Shown here: positions 1 through 7,298 of the stretch, piece after piece
How the letters are laid out: the number at the start of each line of letters is the position of its first letter
How positions within the stretch are numbered: the stretch's first letter is position 1
NCBI GenBank assembly: GCA_004552195.1
Contig: SFPC01000041.1
Span: forward strand, 1 to 25,615
Direction of reading: 5' to 3'
Length of the DNA stretch: 25,615 bases
Source: Bacteroidales bacterium
GTDB lineage: Bacteria > Bacteroidota > Bacteroidia > Bacteroidales > Bacteroidaceae
The notes under the pieces: model-generated
Databases searched by the model: none
Told to the model about the DNA's origin: nothing
The model's input: the letters and a program-made list of their open reading frames with translations, nothing else
Made by a program: the position numbers and the translations under genes

Positions 1-115
1 CGACAAGGTCAAACATCGGGATAACCCGGGGTGTCGCTCCCTTCGGTCGCTTGCCCCGGGCTGTGAGCTGTTGCCCCTTTGGGGCGCAGCCTGACGGCTA
101 TGGGGGCTTAACTTG
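1..115. repeat. Cluster of short REP-like palindromes
   Basis: Three GC-rich inverted repeats lie in a row: CCCGGGG (25-31) with CCCCGGG (54-60), GCCCC (73-77) with GGGGC (81-85), and AGCC (88-91) with GGCT (96-99). The inside of the first is itself rich in short complementary pieces. No open reading frame of interest crosses it. Dense GC-rich palindromes in otherwise moderate-GC intergenic DNA are typical of REP-type or IS-associated repeats. The family cannot be named from the sequence alone, and the element may continue left of the window. Confidence 0.5.
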
Positions 116-148
116 CTGAGGTTTCAATGTTTATCTGCATGCTTGAAC

Positions 149-160
149 TTTTACCGGACA
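149..160 (-). repeat. 12-bp motif TTTTACCGGACA, inverted copy of one at the right end
   Basis: The complement, TGTCCGGTAAAA, occurs again at 25526-25537, so the two copies face outward from the window. AT-rich ATTATT-type sequence lies just inside both. This could be the end of a mobile or repeated element present on both sides. It is only 12 bp, so coincidence or a shared regulatory word is possible. Confidence 0.35.
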
Positions 161-172
161 CCAATAATATTA

Positions 173-208
173 AATAAGGAGTAACTGCGCTTGCAGCTAC
201 TCCTTATT
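173..208 (-). terminator. Hairpin, probable nifJ terminator (distal)
   Basis: A 16-bp stem (173-188 with 193-208) with one mismatch and a 4-base loop lies about 90 bp past the nifJ stop. Read on the minus strand it is followed by an AT-rich but not pure T tract. It could also stop transcription entering from the left. Confidence 0.5.
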
Positions 209-216
209 ATATTATA

Positions 217-265
217 GGAGAGAGCGTTGCTCAAAACGAATGAGAAAAATCCCAACGCTCGCTCC
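217..265 (-). terminator. Long hairpin just past nifJ, probable terminator
   Basis: A 13-bp stem (217-229 with 253-265, one mismatch) encloses a smaller CTCA/TGAG hairpin (230-233 with 241-244). It begins about 30 bp beyond the nifJ stop codon on the minus strand, the usual place for a transcript end. The T tract is poor, so it may act with the second hairpin at 173-208 or protect the 3' end. Confidence 0.5.
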
Positions 266-295
266 TTTTCATTTAAGCTTTAAAGAAAGCGGTAC

Positions 296-3200
296 TTAAA
301 GGCTCCAGTCTTCCTTCGTCTTGCGAACATACGAAGCGTAACGGCGCTGAGCGGCCTTCTTCGTTTCGTCGAAGAGTTCCTGTGCCTGTTCGGGCAGGGC
401 CTTCTTCAGCGAGAGGAAGCGTACTTCGTGGTCCAGATAATCCTGGAAGAGGTCCCAATCCGGCTCTTTGCTGTCGAGCGTGAAGGGGTTCTTGCCTTCG
501 GCTTCAAGAGCGGGGTTGTAACGCCACAAGTGCCAATAACCACAAGCCACGGCGCGGGCTTCTTCAGCCTGGCTGCGACCCATACCGCCCTTGATCTTCA
601 AACCGTGGTTGATACAGGGAGCATAGGCAATGATGAGTGAAGGTCCGTGGTAAGCCTCAGCCTCACGGATGGCCTTCAAACACTGGGCCTGATCGGCACC
701 CATAGCCACCTGAGCCACATAAACGTAGCCGTAAGTAGCCTGCATCAAACCGAGGTCTTTCTTCGTTACGCGCTTGCCGGCAGCGGCAAACTGGGCGATG
801 GCACCCACGGGCGTAGCCTTGGAGGCCTGACCACCGGTGTTGGAGTAAACTTCGGTGTCAAGTACGAGAATGTTCACATCCTCGCCGCTGGCCAATACGT
901 GGTCCAGACCGCCGTAACCGATATCGTAAGAAGCACCGTCGCCACCAATAATCCACTGGCTGCGCTTGGTGAGGAAGTGAGAGAGTTCCTCAAGCTGCTT
1001 GCAAACGGGGCATCCCTTGGCTGCGCTCTCCTTGATCAGCGGCTCCAGCTTGAGGGCTGCGGCACGGCTGGCTTCGGAGTCTTCTTGTGCGGCTATCCAT
1101 TCTTTGGCGGCTTCCTTGTACTCTTCACCGGCGTGGTCGGAAGCAATCATCTGCTCCAAGAGGCTCTGGATGCGTTTGCGCATCTTCTTGTTGGCCATCA
1201 CCATACCGAGACCGAACTCGCAGAAGTCTTCAAAGAGAGAGTTGGCCCAAGCAGGACCCTGCCCCTTCTCGTTCGTGGTGTAGGGAGTTGAAGGAATGGA
1301 ACCGGAATAGATTGAGGAGCAGCCCGTGGCGTTGGCAATCATCTGGCGGTCGCCGAAGAGCTGGCTGACGAGTTTCACATACGGAGTTTCGCCACAACCG
1401 GAGCAAGCACCGCTGAACTCGAAGAGCGGGGTAGCAAACTGCGAGTTCTTGGGGTTGAGCTTCACGTCAACCAAGTGTTGCTTGGTGGCCACGTTCTTCA
1501 CGCAGTAATCCCAGTTGGCAGCTTCGGGCATCTGGCCTTCCAGCGGCACCATTTCGAGGGCCTTGTTACCCTTGAGGCCGGGACATACATCCACACAGTT
1601 ACCGCAACCCAGACAGTCGAGCACATCCACCTGCTGAACGAAGTGCATGCCCTTCATGGCGGCAGGTGCTTTCATTTCGATGCTTTCGCCACCGAATCCC
1701 TGGAGCTCTTCATCAGTCAATACGAAGGGACGGATGGCAGCGTGGGGACATACAAAGTCGCACTTGTTACACTGGATACAGTTCTCCTTGTGCCAAACGG
1801 GAACGAAGGCAGCCACACCGCGCTTTTCGTAGGCGGCAGTACCCTGTGCCCAAGTACCGTCTTCGGAAACCTTGTAGGCACTTACGGGCAGGAGGTCGCC
1901 GTTCTGCGCATTGATGGGGCGTACCAAATCGGAGATGTAAGCGGGCTCGTCGCGCACCACTTTCTCGTCCTCGGGCAGGTTGGCCCATGCGGGGTCAATG
2001 ACTAACTGCTTGTACTCACCACCACGGTCAACGGCCTGGTAGTTCTTATCAACCACATCCTGGCCCTTCTTGCCGTAGCTCTTCACGATGAATTTCTTCA
2101 TCTGCTCTACGGCCAGGTCAACGGGAATTACCTCCGTGATGCGGAAGAAGGCAGACTGGAGAATGGTGTTCGTGCGGTTGCCGAGCCCGATTTCCTGGGC
2201 AATCTTGGTAGCGTTGATATAGTAAACGGTGATATTGTGCTCAGCAAAGTAACGCTTGGCGTTGTTGGGCAGGTTCTTGGCCAGTTCCTCACCCTCCCAG
2301 ATGGTGTTGAGCAGGAACGTACCGTTGTCGCGGAGGCCGCGCAACACATCGTACATGTGGAGATAAGCCTGAACGTGGCATGCCACGAAGTTCGGGGTCT
2401 TGATTTGGTACGTGGAGCGGATGGGAGTGTCGCCAAAGCGGAGGTGAGAACAGGTGAAGCCGCCCGATTTCTTCGAGTCGTAGGAGAAGTAAGCCTGGCA
2501 GTACTTGTCGGTATTGTCGCCGATAATCTTCACTGAGTTCTTGTTGGCACCTACCGTACCATCGGCACCCAGTCCGTAGAACTTGGCCTCGAAGATGCCT
2601 TCGCCGCCGAGTGCCTTTTCAGCCTCCAGGGGCAGCGAAGTAAAGGTAACGTCGTCCACGATGCCCACGGTGAAGTGGTCTTTCGGTTCGGGCAATGCGA
2701 GGTTGTCGTAAACGGAAATGATCATGGTCGGCGTAGTGTCGCACGAACCGAGGCCGTAACGGCCGCCCACGATGACGGGACGTTCTGCCTCGTTGTAGAA
2801 GGCATCCTTCACATCGAGGTAGAGAGGTTCGCCGCTGGCACCGGGTTCCTTCGTACGGTCGAGCACGGCAATCTTCTTGCAGGTCTTGGGCACGGCAGCG
2901 AGCAGGTGTTTCACGCTGAAGGGGCGATAGAGGTGAACGCTCACCATACCCACCTTCTGGCCCTGGGCGTTGAGGTAGTCAATGGCTTCGCGGGCAGCCT
3001 CCGTTACGGAGCCCATGCAGATGATGACGCGGTCGGCATCGTCGGCACCGTAGTAGCTGAAGAGCTTGTATTCGCGGCCGGTAATCTTGGAGATTTCAGC
3101 CATGTACTTCTCCACAATGGCGGGCACAGCATCGTAGTAGCTGTTGCAAACCTCGCGGTGGGCGAAGAAGGTTTCGGGGTTCTCGGCCATACCGCGGGCC

Positions 3201-3844
3201 ACGGGGTGTTCGGGGGTGAGGGCGCGACTGCGGAACTCGCTCACCTTGTCCATAGGCACGAGGGGACGGATAGCCTCCTGGTCCATCACTTCAATCTTCT
3301 GGTATTCGTGCGAGGTGCGGAAGCCATCGAAGAAGTTGATGAAGGGTACGCGGCTTTCAAGCGTAGCCAAGTGAGCCACGGCGGAGAGGTCCATCACCTC
3401 CTGCACGGAACCTTCGCAAAGCATGGCGAAGCCGGTCTGGCGGCAGGCCATTACGTCCTGATGGTCGCCGAAGATACAGAGAGAGTGGCTGGCCAGGGTA
3501 CGTGCAGACACGTGGAACACGCAGGGAAGCAGTTCACCTGCAATCTTATACATATTGGGAATCATCAGGAGCAAGCCCTGCGATGCCGTAAAGGTAGTGG
3601 TGAGGGCACCGGCCTGCAAAGAGCCGTGAACAGCTCCGGCGGCACCGCCTTCACTCTGCATTTCCTGCACTTTCACCGTGTCGCCGAAAAGGTTGATGCG
3701 GCCTTGAGCCGACCATTCGTCAACGTGCTCTGCCATGGGAGAGGACGGTGTGATGGGATAAATGGCAGCAACTTCAGAGAACATGTACGCAATGTGCGCA
3801 GCGGCCTGGTTGCCGTCACAAGTAATGAATTTCTTGTTTGCCAT
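296..3844 (-). CDS. nifJ: Pyruvate:ferredoxin (flavodoxin) oxidoreductase, single chain
   Basis: This cytoplasmic enzyme converts pyruvate and CoA to acetyl-CoA and CO2 and passes the electrons to ferredoxin or flavodoxin; it is central to anaerobic sugar breakdown. The 1182-residue length is normal for the fused homodimeric PFOR. The N-terminal transketolase-like pyruvate-binding domain begins MANKKFITCDGNQAAAHIAY with the YPITPSSPMAEH motif. Two ferredoxin-type 4Fe-4S motifs follow, CIQCNKCDFVCP (about residue 690) and CLGCGNCVDVCP (about 745). The proximal-cluster motif CSGCGETPY lies near 815 and the thiamine-diphosphate motif GGDGASYDIGYGGLDH near 965. All expected cluster cysteines appear present. 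It lies downstream of the ATPase gene on the same strand with a 188-bp gap, so it probably has its own promoter, although none fits the consensus well. Identification is firm. Confidence 0.97.
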   Translation of the reverse strand: MANKKFITCDGNQAAAHIAYMFSEVAAIYPITPSSPMAEHVDEWSAQGRINLFGDTVKVQEMQSEGGAAGAVHGSLQAGALTTTFTASQGLLLMIPNMYKIAGELLPCVFHVSARTLASHSLCIFGDHQDVMACRQTGFAMLCEGSVQEVMDLSAVAHLATLESRVPFINFFDGFRTSHEYQKIEVMDQEAIRPLVPMDKVSEFRSRALTPEHPVARGMAENPETFFAHREVCNSYYDAVPAIVEKYMAEISKITGREYKLFSYYGADDADRVIICMGSVTEAAREAIDYLNAQGQKVGMVSVHLYRPFSVKHLLAAVPKTCKKIAVLDRTKEPGASGEPLYLDVKDAFYNEAERPVIVGGRYGLGSCDTTPTMIISVYDNLALPEPKDHFTVGIVDDVTFTSLPLEAEKALGGEGIFEAKFYGLGADGTVGANKNSVKIIGDNTDKYCQAYFSYDSKKSGGFTCSHLRFGDTPIRSTYQIKTPNFVACHVQAYLHMYDVLRGLRDNGTFLLNTIWEGEELAKNLPNNAKRYFAEHNITVYYINATKIAQEIGLGNRTNTILQSAFFRITEVIPVDLAVEQMKKFIVKSYGKKGQDVVDKNYQAVDRGGEYKQLVIDPAWANLPEDEKVVRDEPAYISDLVRPINAQNGDLLPVSAYKVSEDGTWAQGTAAYEKRGVAAFVPVWHKENCIQCNKCDFVCPHAAIRPFVLTDEELQGFGGESIEMKAPAAMKGMHFVQQVDVLDCLGCGNCVDVCPGLKGNKALEMVPLEGQMPEAANWDYCVKNVATKQHLVDVKLNPKNSQFATPLFEFSGACSGCGETPYVKLVSQLFGDRQMIANATGCSSIYSGSIPSTPYTTNEKGQGPAWANSLFEDFCEFGLGMVMANKKMRKRIQSLLEQMIASDHAGEEYKEAAKEWIAAQEDSEASRAAALKLEPLIKESAAKGCPVCKQLEELSHFLTKRSQWIIGGDGASYDIGYGGLDHVLASGEDVNILVLDTEVYSNTGGQASKATPVGAIAQFAAAGKRVTKKDLGLMQATYGYVYVAQVAMGADQAQCLKAIREAEAYHGPSLIIAYAPCINHGLKIKGGMGRSQAEEARAVACGYWHLWRYNPALEAEGKNPFTLDSKEPDWDLFQDYLDHEVRFLSLKKALPEQAQELFDETKKAAQRRYASYVRKTKEDWSL

Positions 3845-3956
3845 AATTATTGTTTGATAGAATAAGGATTGTTGTGTGCTTGATAACGGCCTTTCCGCAA
3901 CGAAGAAAAGGCTCTATCTTTTTCCATTGCCGCCGTGTTGGTTGCGGAGGCCGGAT

Positions 3957-3981
3957 TTTTCTGCCGTTGTGGAACAGAAAA
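3957..3981 (-). terminator. Weak hairpin after the ATPase gene
   Basis: TTTTCTG (3957-3963) can pair with CAGAAAA (3975-3981) around an 11-base loop, about 50 bp beyond the ATPase stop and upstream of nifJ. There is no clear T tract on the minus strand, so termination here is only a guess. Confidence 0.25.
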
Positions 3982-4032
3982 GCCCCATCTGCCCCCTTGG
4001 CGGGAGCCGATCAGGCTATCCTGTTGTTCAGA

Positions 4033-5217
4033 CTAATAGAGGAAACCGAAGAGCCACAGAGGAATTTCGTTTTCCCGGCCGATGTCTGTATTGTATTTCA
4101 CGTAAACCGTATCGGCTGTGGTGCGCACGCGGCGTGACTTGTCGCATACACAGATATTAGTGGCATTGTTGATACGGAAGAGGCCGTTACGCCGGCCTTT
4201 GTTCACCGTGTGGTGCCGCCACAGGCAGTTTACGAAGAACGTTTCCATGATGTGTTGTTCCGACATGCTCGGATCATACACGGCGTGCATCAGGTTGGCA
4301 TCGTGAAGGTAGATAGCGGCCGGTTTTTTGGGGAACGTTTCTTTCTCACGGTGAACCATATTGATAAGGCGTGTTTCTTCGAGATACTTCAGATAGTTCA
4401 TCACCGTGGCGCGCGAGGTTCCGATTTCCTGTGCCAGCTTGCTCACATTGGGCGACGAGGGGTCGCCAATAGCCAAGAGGTAGAGCAGTTTCTTGATGCG
4501 CGAAAGGTACTTCAGCTCAATTTGTTTGTTGAGCAGGAGGTCTACCTCTATCATGTTGTTCATGGCTTTGAGCAGCGCCTCCGTGAAGTTGTGATTTTCC
4601 AAGAAGAAGGGGTAATAGCCGTGTTGCAGATAATCCTGGAAGTACTGCCAAGGATGCACGCGGGGCAGGATAAAGCGCAGAATTCGCTCATGATCGGCCA
4701 ACAGCTGGTCGAGCGTGTATGCCTCGAAGTTCTCATGCGTCACGAGATTGATATACTCTCGGAAAGAGAAGCCGTGTAACACATACGTGCGGCTCAACGA
4801 GGAAAGTTCGCTATCGTCCTCTACCTCGCCGGTGTTGACTGAAGTGGTGGTGTAAACAATGCGCAGGTAAGGATACTTGTGGTAACATTCCACCAATTGC
4901 TCTCTCCAATCGGGCAACTTAAATGCCTGATCGACGAGCAACACAGAACCACCCTCCTCCACAAATCTGCCGGCAAAGTCCACAATACCGTGAGCCTGGA
5001 AGTAGAAGCTGTTGAGATTGATATAGAGACATTGACGCAACTGCGGATCAAAGTTCTCTTTGGCATACTGTAAGAGGAAGGAAGTCCGTCCCACGCCACG
5101 CGGGCCCTTGATGCCAATCATACGGTAGCTCCAATCTATCGTATCCATCAGCGAGCGGCGTACCGGAGCATTGAAATGCTCCATCAAATAGGCGTGCGAG
5201 ATAAAAAACGTTTCCAT
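4033..5217 (-). CDS. AAA_14-like (DUF4143-type) ATPase with altered Walker motifs
   Basis: This 394-residue protein has the layout of the AAA_14/DUF4143 group common in Bacteroidetes: a P-loop domain (about 15-230) followed by a winged-helix segment (about 265-300, SKLAQEIGTSRATVMNYLKYL) and a C-terminal region. The P-loop reads GPRGVGRTS (residues 38-46), with Arg44 where the catalytic Lys normally stands. The Walker B stretch reads VLLVDQAFKLPDW (92-104), with Gln97 where the family has Glu (compare the usual xxxDExxKxPxW). Both changes should weaken ATP hydrolysis, so this may be a nucleotide-binding but hydrolysis-poor member. The biological role of the family is mostly unknown. It is divergent from the RiPP operon and has its own promoter, so a functional link is not shown. 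Confidence 0.8.
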   Translation of the reverse strand: METFFISHAYLMEHFNAPVRRSLMDTIDWSYRMIGIKGPRGVGRTSFLLQYAKENFDPQLRQCLYINLNSFYFQAHGIVDFAGRFVEEGGSVLLVDQAFKLPDWREQLVECYHKYPYLRIVYTTTSVNTGEVEDDSELSSLSRTYVLHGFSFREYINLVTHENFEAYTLDQLLADHERILRFILPRVHPWQYFQDYLQHGYYPFFLENHNFTEALLKAMNNMIEVDLLLNKQIELKYLSRIKKLLYLLAIGDPSSPNVSKLAQEIGTSRATVMNYLKYLEETRLINMVHREKETFPKKPAAIYLHDANLMHAVYDPSMSEQHIMETFFVNCLWRHHTVNKGRRNGLFRINNATNICVCDKSRRVRTTADTVYVKYNTDIGRENEIPLWLFGFLY

Positions 5218-5277
5218 TGAATGTTGTTTTTCTTGGATAAAAACACCCGCCGGGACAATCTGTCAACGAATGCGAAG

Positions 5278-5309
5278 CAAAGATACGAAGTTGTTATTTA
5301 ACTTGCAAA
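5278..5309 (-). promoter_or_regulatory. Bacteroidetes-type promoter of the ATPase gene
   Basis: On the minus strand TTTG (complement of 5306-5309) is followed after 20 bp by TATCTTTG (complement of 5278-5285). This matches the Bacteroidetes -33/-7 consensus (TTTG, 19-21 bp, TAnnTTTG). The predicted transcript start is near 5271, giving a leader of about 50 nt before the ATG at 5217. Confidence 0.75.
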
Positions 5310-5482
5310 GCAAACTTGACATTTTTTCTTATTTCTCCGACTTTAATCTATACTGTTGCCGCGCCCGACGTTTTTATTCCAAGTGTTTTACAGACAATTG
5401 CGAAACCGGCTGTCGAACATGGAGGAAAACACGCTAACTAACGACGAGGCTCCGCGCCAAATGTTAAAACGGAAAGAGCCGA

Positions 5483-5514
5483 TTTGGCAGTTAAAAATGA
5501 AAATCTTACCTTTG
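5483..5514 (+). promoter_or_regulatory. Consensus promoter about 500 bp before the RiPP operon
   Basis: TTTG (5483-5486), 20 bp, TACCTTTG (5507-5514) fits the Bacteroidetes consensus very well. The predicted start near 5521 falls at the base of the hairpin at 5522-5558. It could drive a long-leader transcript into the RiPP operon or a very short RNA. Confidence 0.6.
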
Positions 5515-5521
5515 ACGTGTC

Positions 5522-5563
5522 AAAGGGAGGAAACTGTCAGCTGCGGGTTCCTCCTTTTCTTTT
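5522..5563 (+). terminator. Terminator-like hairpin at the predicted 5' end of a transcript
   Basis: AAAGGGAGGAA (5522-5532) pairs with TTCCTCCTTTT (5548-5558), giving 11 pairs including one G-T, and is followed by CTTTTG. It resembles an intrinsic terminator, but it sits immediately after a consensus promoter. It may be an attenuator, a 5'-protecting hairpin, or the end of an unseen short transcript. A second small hairpin (GAGTTGT 5635-5641 with ACAACTC 5646-5652) lies further on. Confidence 0.45.
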
Positions 5564-5927
5564 GCCTTCATTTTCCAGCGAAACAACGGCCAGATGCGGC
5601 AAAAATAGTCCTGGATTTGATTTTCCTACTCGCCGAGTTGTAAAAACAACTCCTGCTTCTCTCTTTCCAACTCCTCATTCTCTACCTGCTACTCCCTTTT
5701 CCGGCAACGCCAATCAAGGCTCCGCACCTTACATAAGGTTAAAAATGTTAATGTGCTCTTTGGATGAAAGGACCCTATCGGCCGTATGGCCAACGACAAG
5801 CCGAAGCTATCGGACGGTGCCGGTTGTAGACATTCCGAGAGGAAAGATAGGATTGAGGAAAGCACAAGTTATACGCGCTAAAACCAAAAAAAAATACAAG
5901 AAAACTTACGCATCCAAACAAATAACG
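5564..5927. other. Intergenic leader region with no convincing gene
   Basis: Apart from the small hairpin at 5635-5652 I see no gene here. One plus-strand frame stays open through the whole region and runs into the candidate precursor at 6015. Its translation lacks protein-like character and contains the predicted promoter at 5928, so it is treated as non-coding leader DNA. Confidence 0.5.
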
Positions 5928-5935
5928 TATATTTG
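5928..5935 (+). promoter_or_regulatory. Likely -7 box of the RiPP operon promoter
   Basis: TATATTTG matches the TAnnTTTG -7 consensus and lies about 80 bp upstream of the candidate precursor ATG, giving a leader of roughly 73 nt. The -33 element is weak: TTAC stands about 18 bp upstream instead of TTTG. A poor -33 box may mean that an activator is needed. Confidence 0.5.
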
Positions 5936-6014
5936 CGGCAACAACTTACGCAAAACAAAGAAGATTCCGAAACGCTTGAAAGGGAGTAGGAGACATCCTT
6001 TTATCTTATCTGCT

Positions 6015-6128
6015 ATGACACAGAATGAAAACCTGTACAACGAGCTCGATTCTCGTTTGGACATCACCGAAGCCAACGCTGAATGGTGTGATCATTGCAG
6101 TCAGGGTCATCCCGCACCGCTCGACTGA
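6015..6128 (+). CDS. Candidate RiPP precursor peptide, 37 residues
   Basis: A short frame starts at ATG 6015 (MTQNENLYNELDSRL...) and ends in WCDHCSQGHPAPLD. The first 23 residues are acidic and polar, like a leader for enzyme recognition. The last 14 hold the only Trp (W24), both Cys (C25, C28) and both His (H27, H32), all good targets for YcaO and radical SAM chemistry. It lies 24 bp ahead of the first radical SAM gene and on the same strand, where RiPP precursors usually sit. There is no double-glycine, signal peptide or TIGR04149-type leader. A purine-rich stretch (GGGAGTAGGAG) lies rather far upstream of the ATG. It is too short for a certain call; the alternative is a small regulatory peptide or a chance frame. 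I do not recognise its family. Confidence 0.7.
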   Translation: MTQNENLYNELDSRLDITEANAEWCDHCSQGHPAPLD

Positions 6129-6152
6129 TAGGTAACAAAGAGGCTCACCATC

Positions 6153-7292
6153 ATGACCATGCAACGAAACATCTACGTAACGATTAAGGGAACGCTACGC
6201 TGCAACCTGGCTTGTCAGTACTGCTATGGCAGGGACAACCACGCTATCGGCGCACAAATGACGGAAGAAGAAATCCACCAAGCCCTGACCTTTACGCGAG
6301 ACTATGCTTTGGAAACGCACGCCACGTCGTTGACGTTGTGCTGGCATGGCGGTGAGCCTCTTCTCTTGTCGTCTGTTCTGCCTGCTTACATGGAGGAGGC
6401 GAACAGACTTTTTTCTGCCATCGGCGTAAAGGTGCACCATGGACTTCAGACCAACGCCGTGGCTCTCCTACCCCGCACCTTCGACTTCATCAAGCAGTAT
6501 CTCGGCGGACATGTCGGCGTGAGCCTCGACCTGTTCAGCTCTTACCGCACCTTCCCCGACGGAACCCTGTCCACACAGCTCGTGGTGGACAACATTGACC
6601 GGGCTTTGGCGGCCGGCATCAGCTGTGGGGCCATCAACCTCGTTACCCGCGACAACCTTCACCGCATCCCCGACATTTACAACTTCTACAAGCAGCGGCG
6701 CATGAACGTGCGCTTGGCAAGGGTCTTCCCCATCCATCACGAAGCGACGGAGCATAATCCCATGTATCTCTCCGACGAGGAATTTGCCCAAGCCATGACG
6801 GACTATTTCGACCTGTGGGCCAACGATTCGCAACCGGCCCACAACCAGGACATCGTTAATCTGATAGGCGACCTGCTCTTGGGGAAACCCTCAGTGTGCT
6901 TCCGCGAACGGGAGTGCCACAAAAGATATCTCGCGCTTAGTCCCGGAGGCGAAATCTTCACTTGCGCAGAGTTTGACGTGCCGGAGTCGGTGGTGGGCAA
7001 CTTCCTGACGCAATCAGCGCACGACTTCGTTCGCTCCGACAGCCGCGACAAGCTGGCTCTCCGGGCTCCCGTGCCACAACAGTGTGCAGCATGCAAATTT
7101 CTCCGGATATGCCACGGCGGATGCTTCCGCGAGCGTTTCATGTTGGGCTATCCTTATCGCTGCAAGAGCAATTATCTGTATTGGGAGCACGTGGTGAGAT
7201 GGTTGGAAGCGAAGGGAGCCGGCCTTTTCCTGTTGGCCGACAAACCGGCCGACGAGGCGCGGAAAATACTCAAACAAATTTTCAAACCCTGA
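6153..7292 (+). CDS. Radical SAM/SPASM peptide maturase (rSAM1)
   Basis: This 379-residue enzyme starts almost directly with the radical SAM core: the CX3CX2C motif CNLACQYC (C17, C21, C24) binds the SAM 4Fe-4S cluster, and HGGEP (65-69) is the GGE-type SAM contact. The C-terminal third carries a complete SPASM domain: CHKRYLALSPGGEIFTC, then CAACKFLRICHGGC (CX2CX5CX3C), then YRC. This should hold two auxiliary clusters. Size and lack of an N-terminal recognition domain resemble peptide maturases such as GrrM/OscB/XyeB or the anaerobic sulfatase-maturase group. The start at 6153 is preceded by an AAAGAGG site; an ATG two codons later (6159) is possible. As the first enzyme after the precursor it probably installs a carbon-carbon or thioether crosslink, which is inference. 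Confidence 0.88.
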   Translation: MTMQRNIYVTIKGTLRCNLACQYCYGRDNHAIGAQMTEEEIHQALTFTRDYALETHATSLTLCWHGGEPLLLSSVLPAYMEEANRLFSAIGVKVHHGLQTNAVALLPRTFDFIKQYLGGHVGVSLDLFSSYRTFPDGTLSTQLVVDNIDRALAAGISCGAINLVTRDNLHRIPDIYNFYKQRRMNVRLARVFPIHHEATEHNPMYLSDEEFAQAMTDYFDLWANDSQPAHNQDIVNLIGDLLLGKPSVCFRERECHKRYLALSPGGEIFTCAEFDVPESVVGNFLTQSAHDFVRSDSRDKLALRAPVPQQCAACKFLRICHGGCFRERFMLGYPYRCKSNYLYWEHVVRWLEAKGAGLFLLADKPADEARKILKQIFKP

Positions 7293-7298
7293 CACACC

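Noticed and set aside
2675..3865. Long plus-strand open frame (396 codons) opposite nifJ
   Set aside because: It is antisense to the well-conserved nifJ gene; its His-, Val- and Gly-rich translation is typical of the complement of a GC-rich gene.
5484..6128. A 214-codon open frame whose last 37 codons are the candidate precursor
   Set aside because: It would start with TTG, its first 177 residues are low in protein-like pattern and very basic near the end, and it spans a predicted promoter (5928) and hairpins. The short version from ATG 6015 fits better, though conservation data could reverse this.
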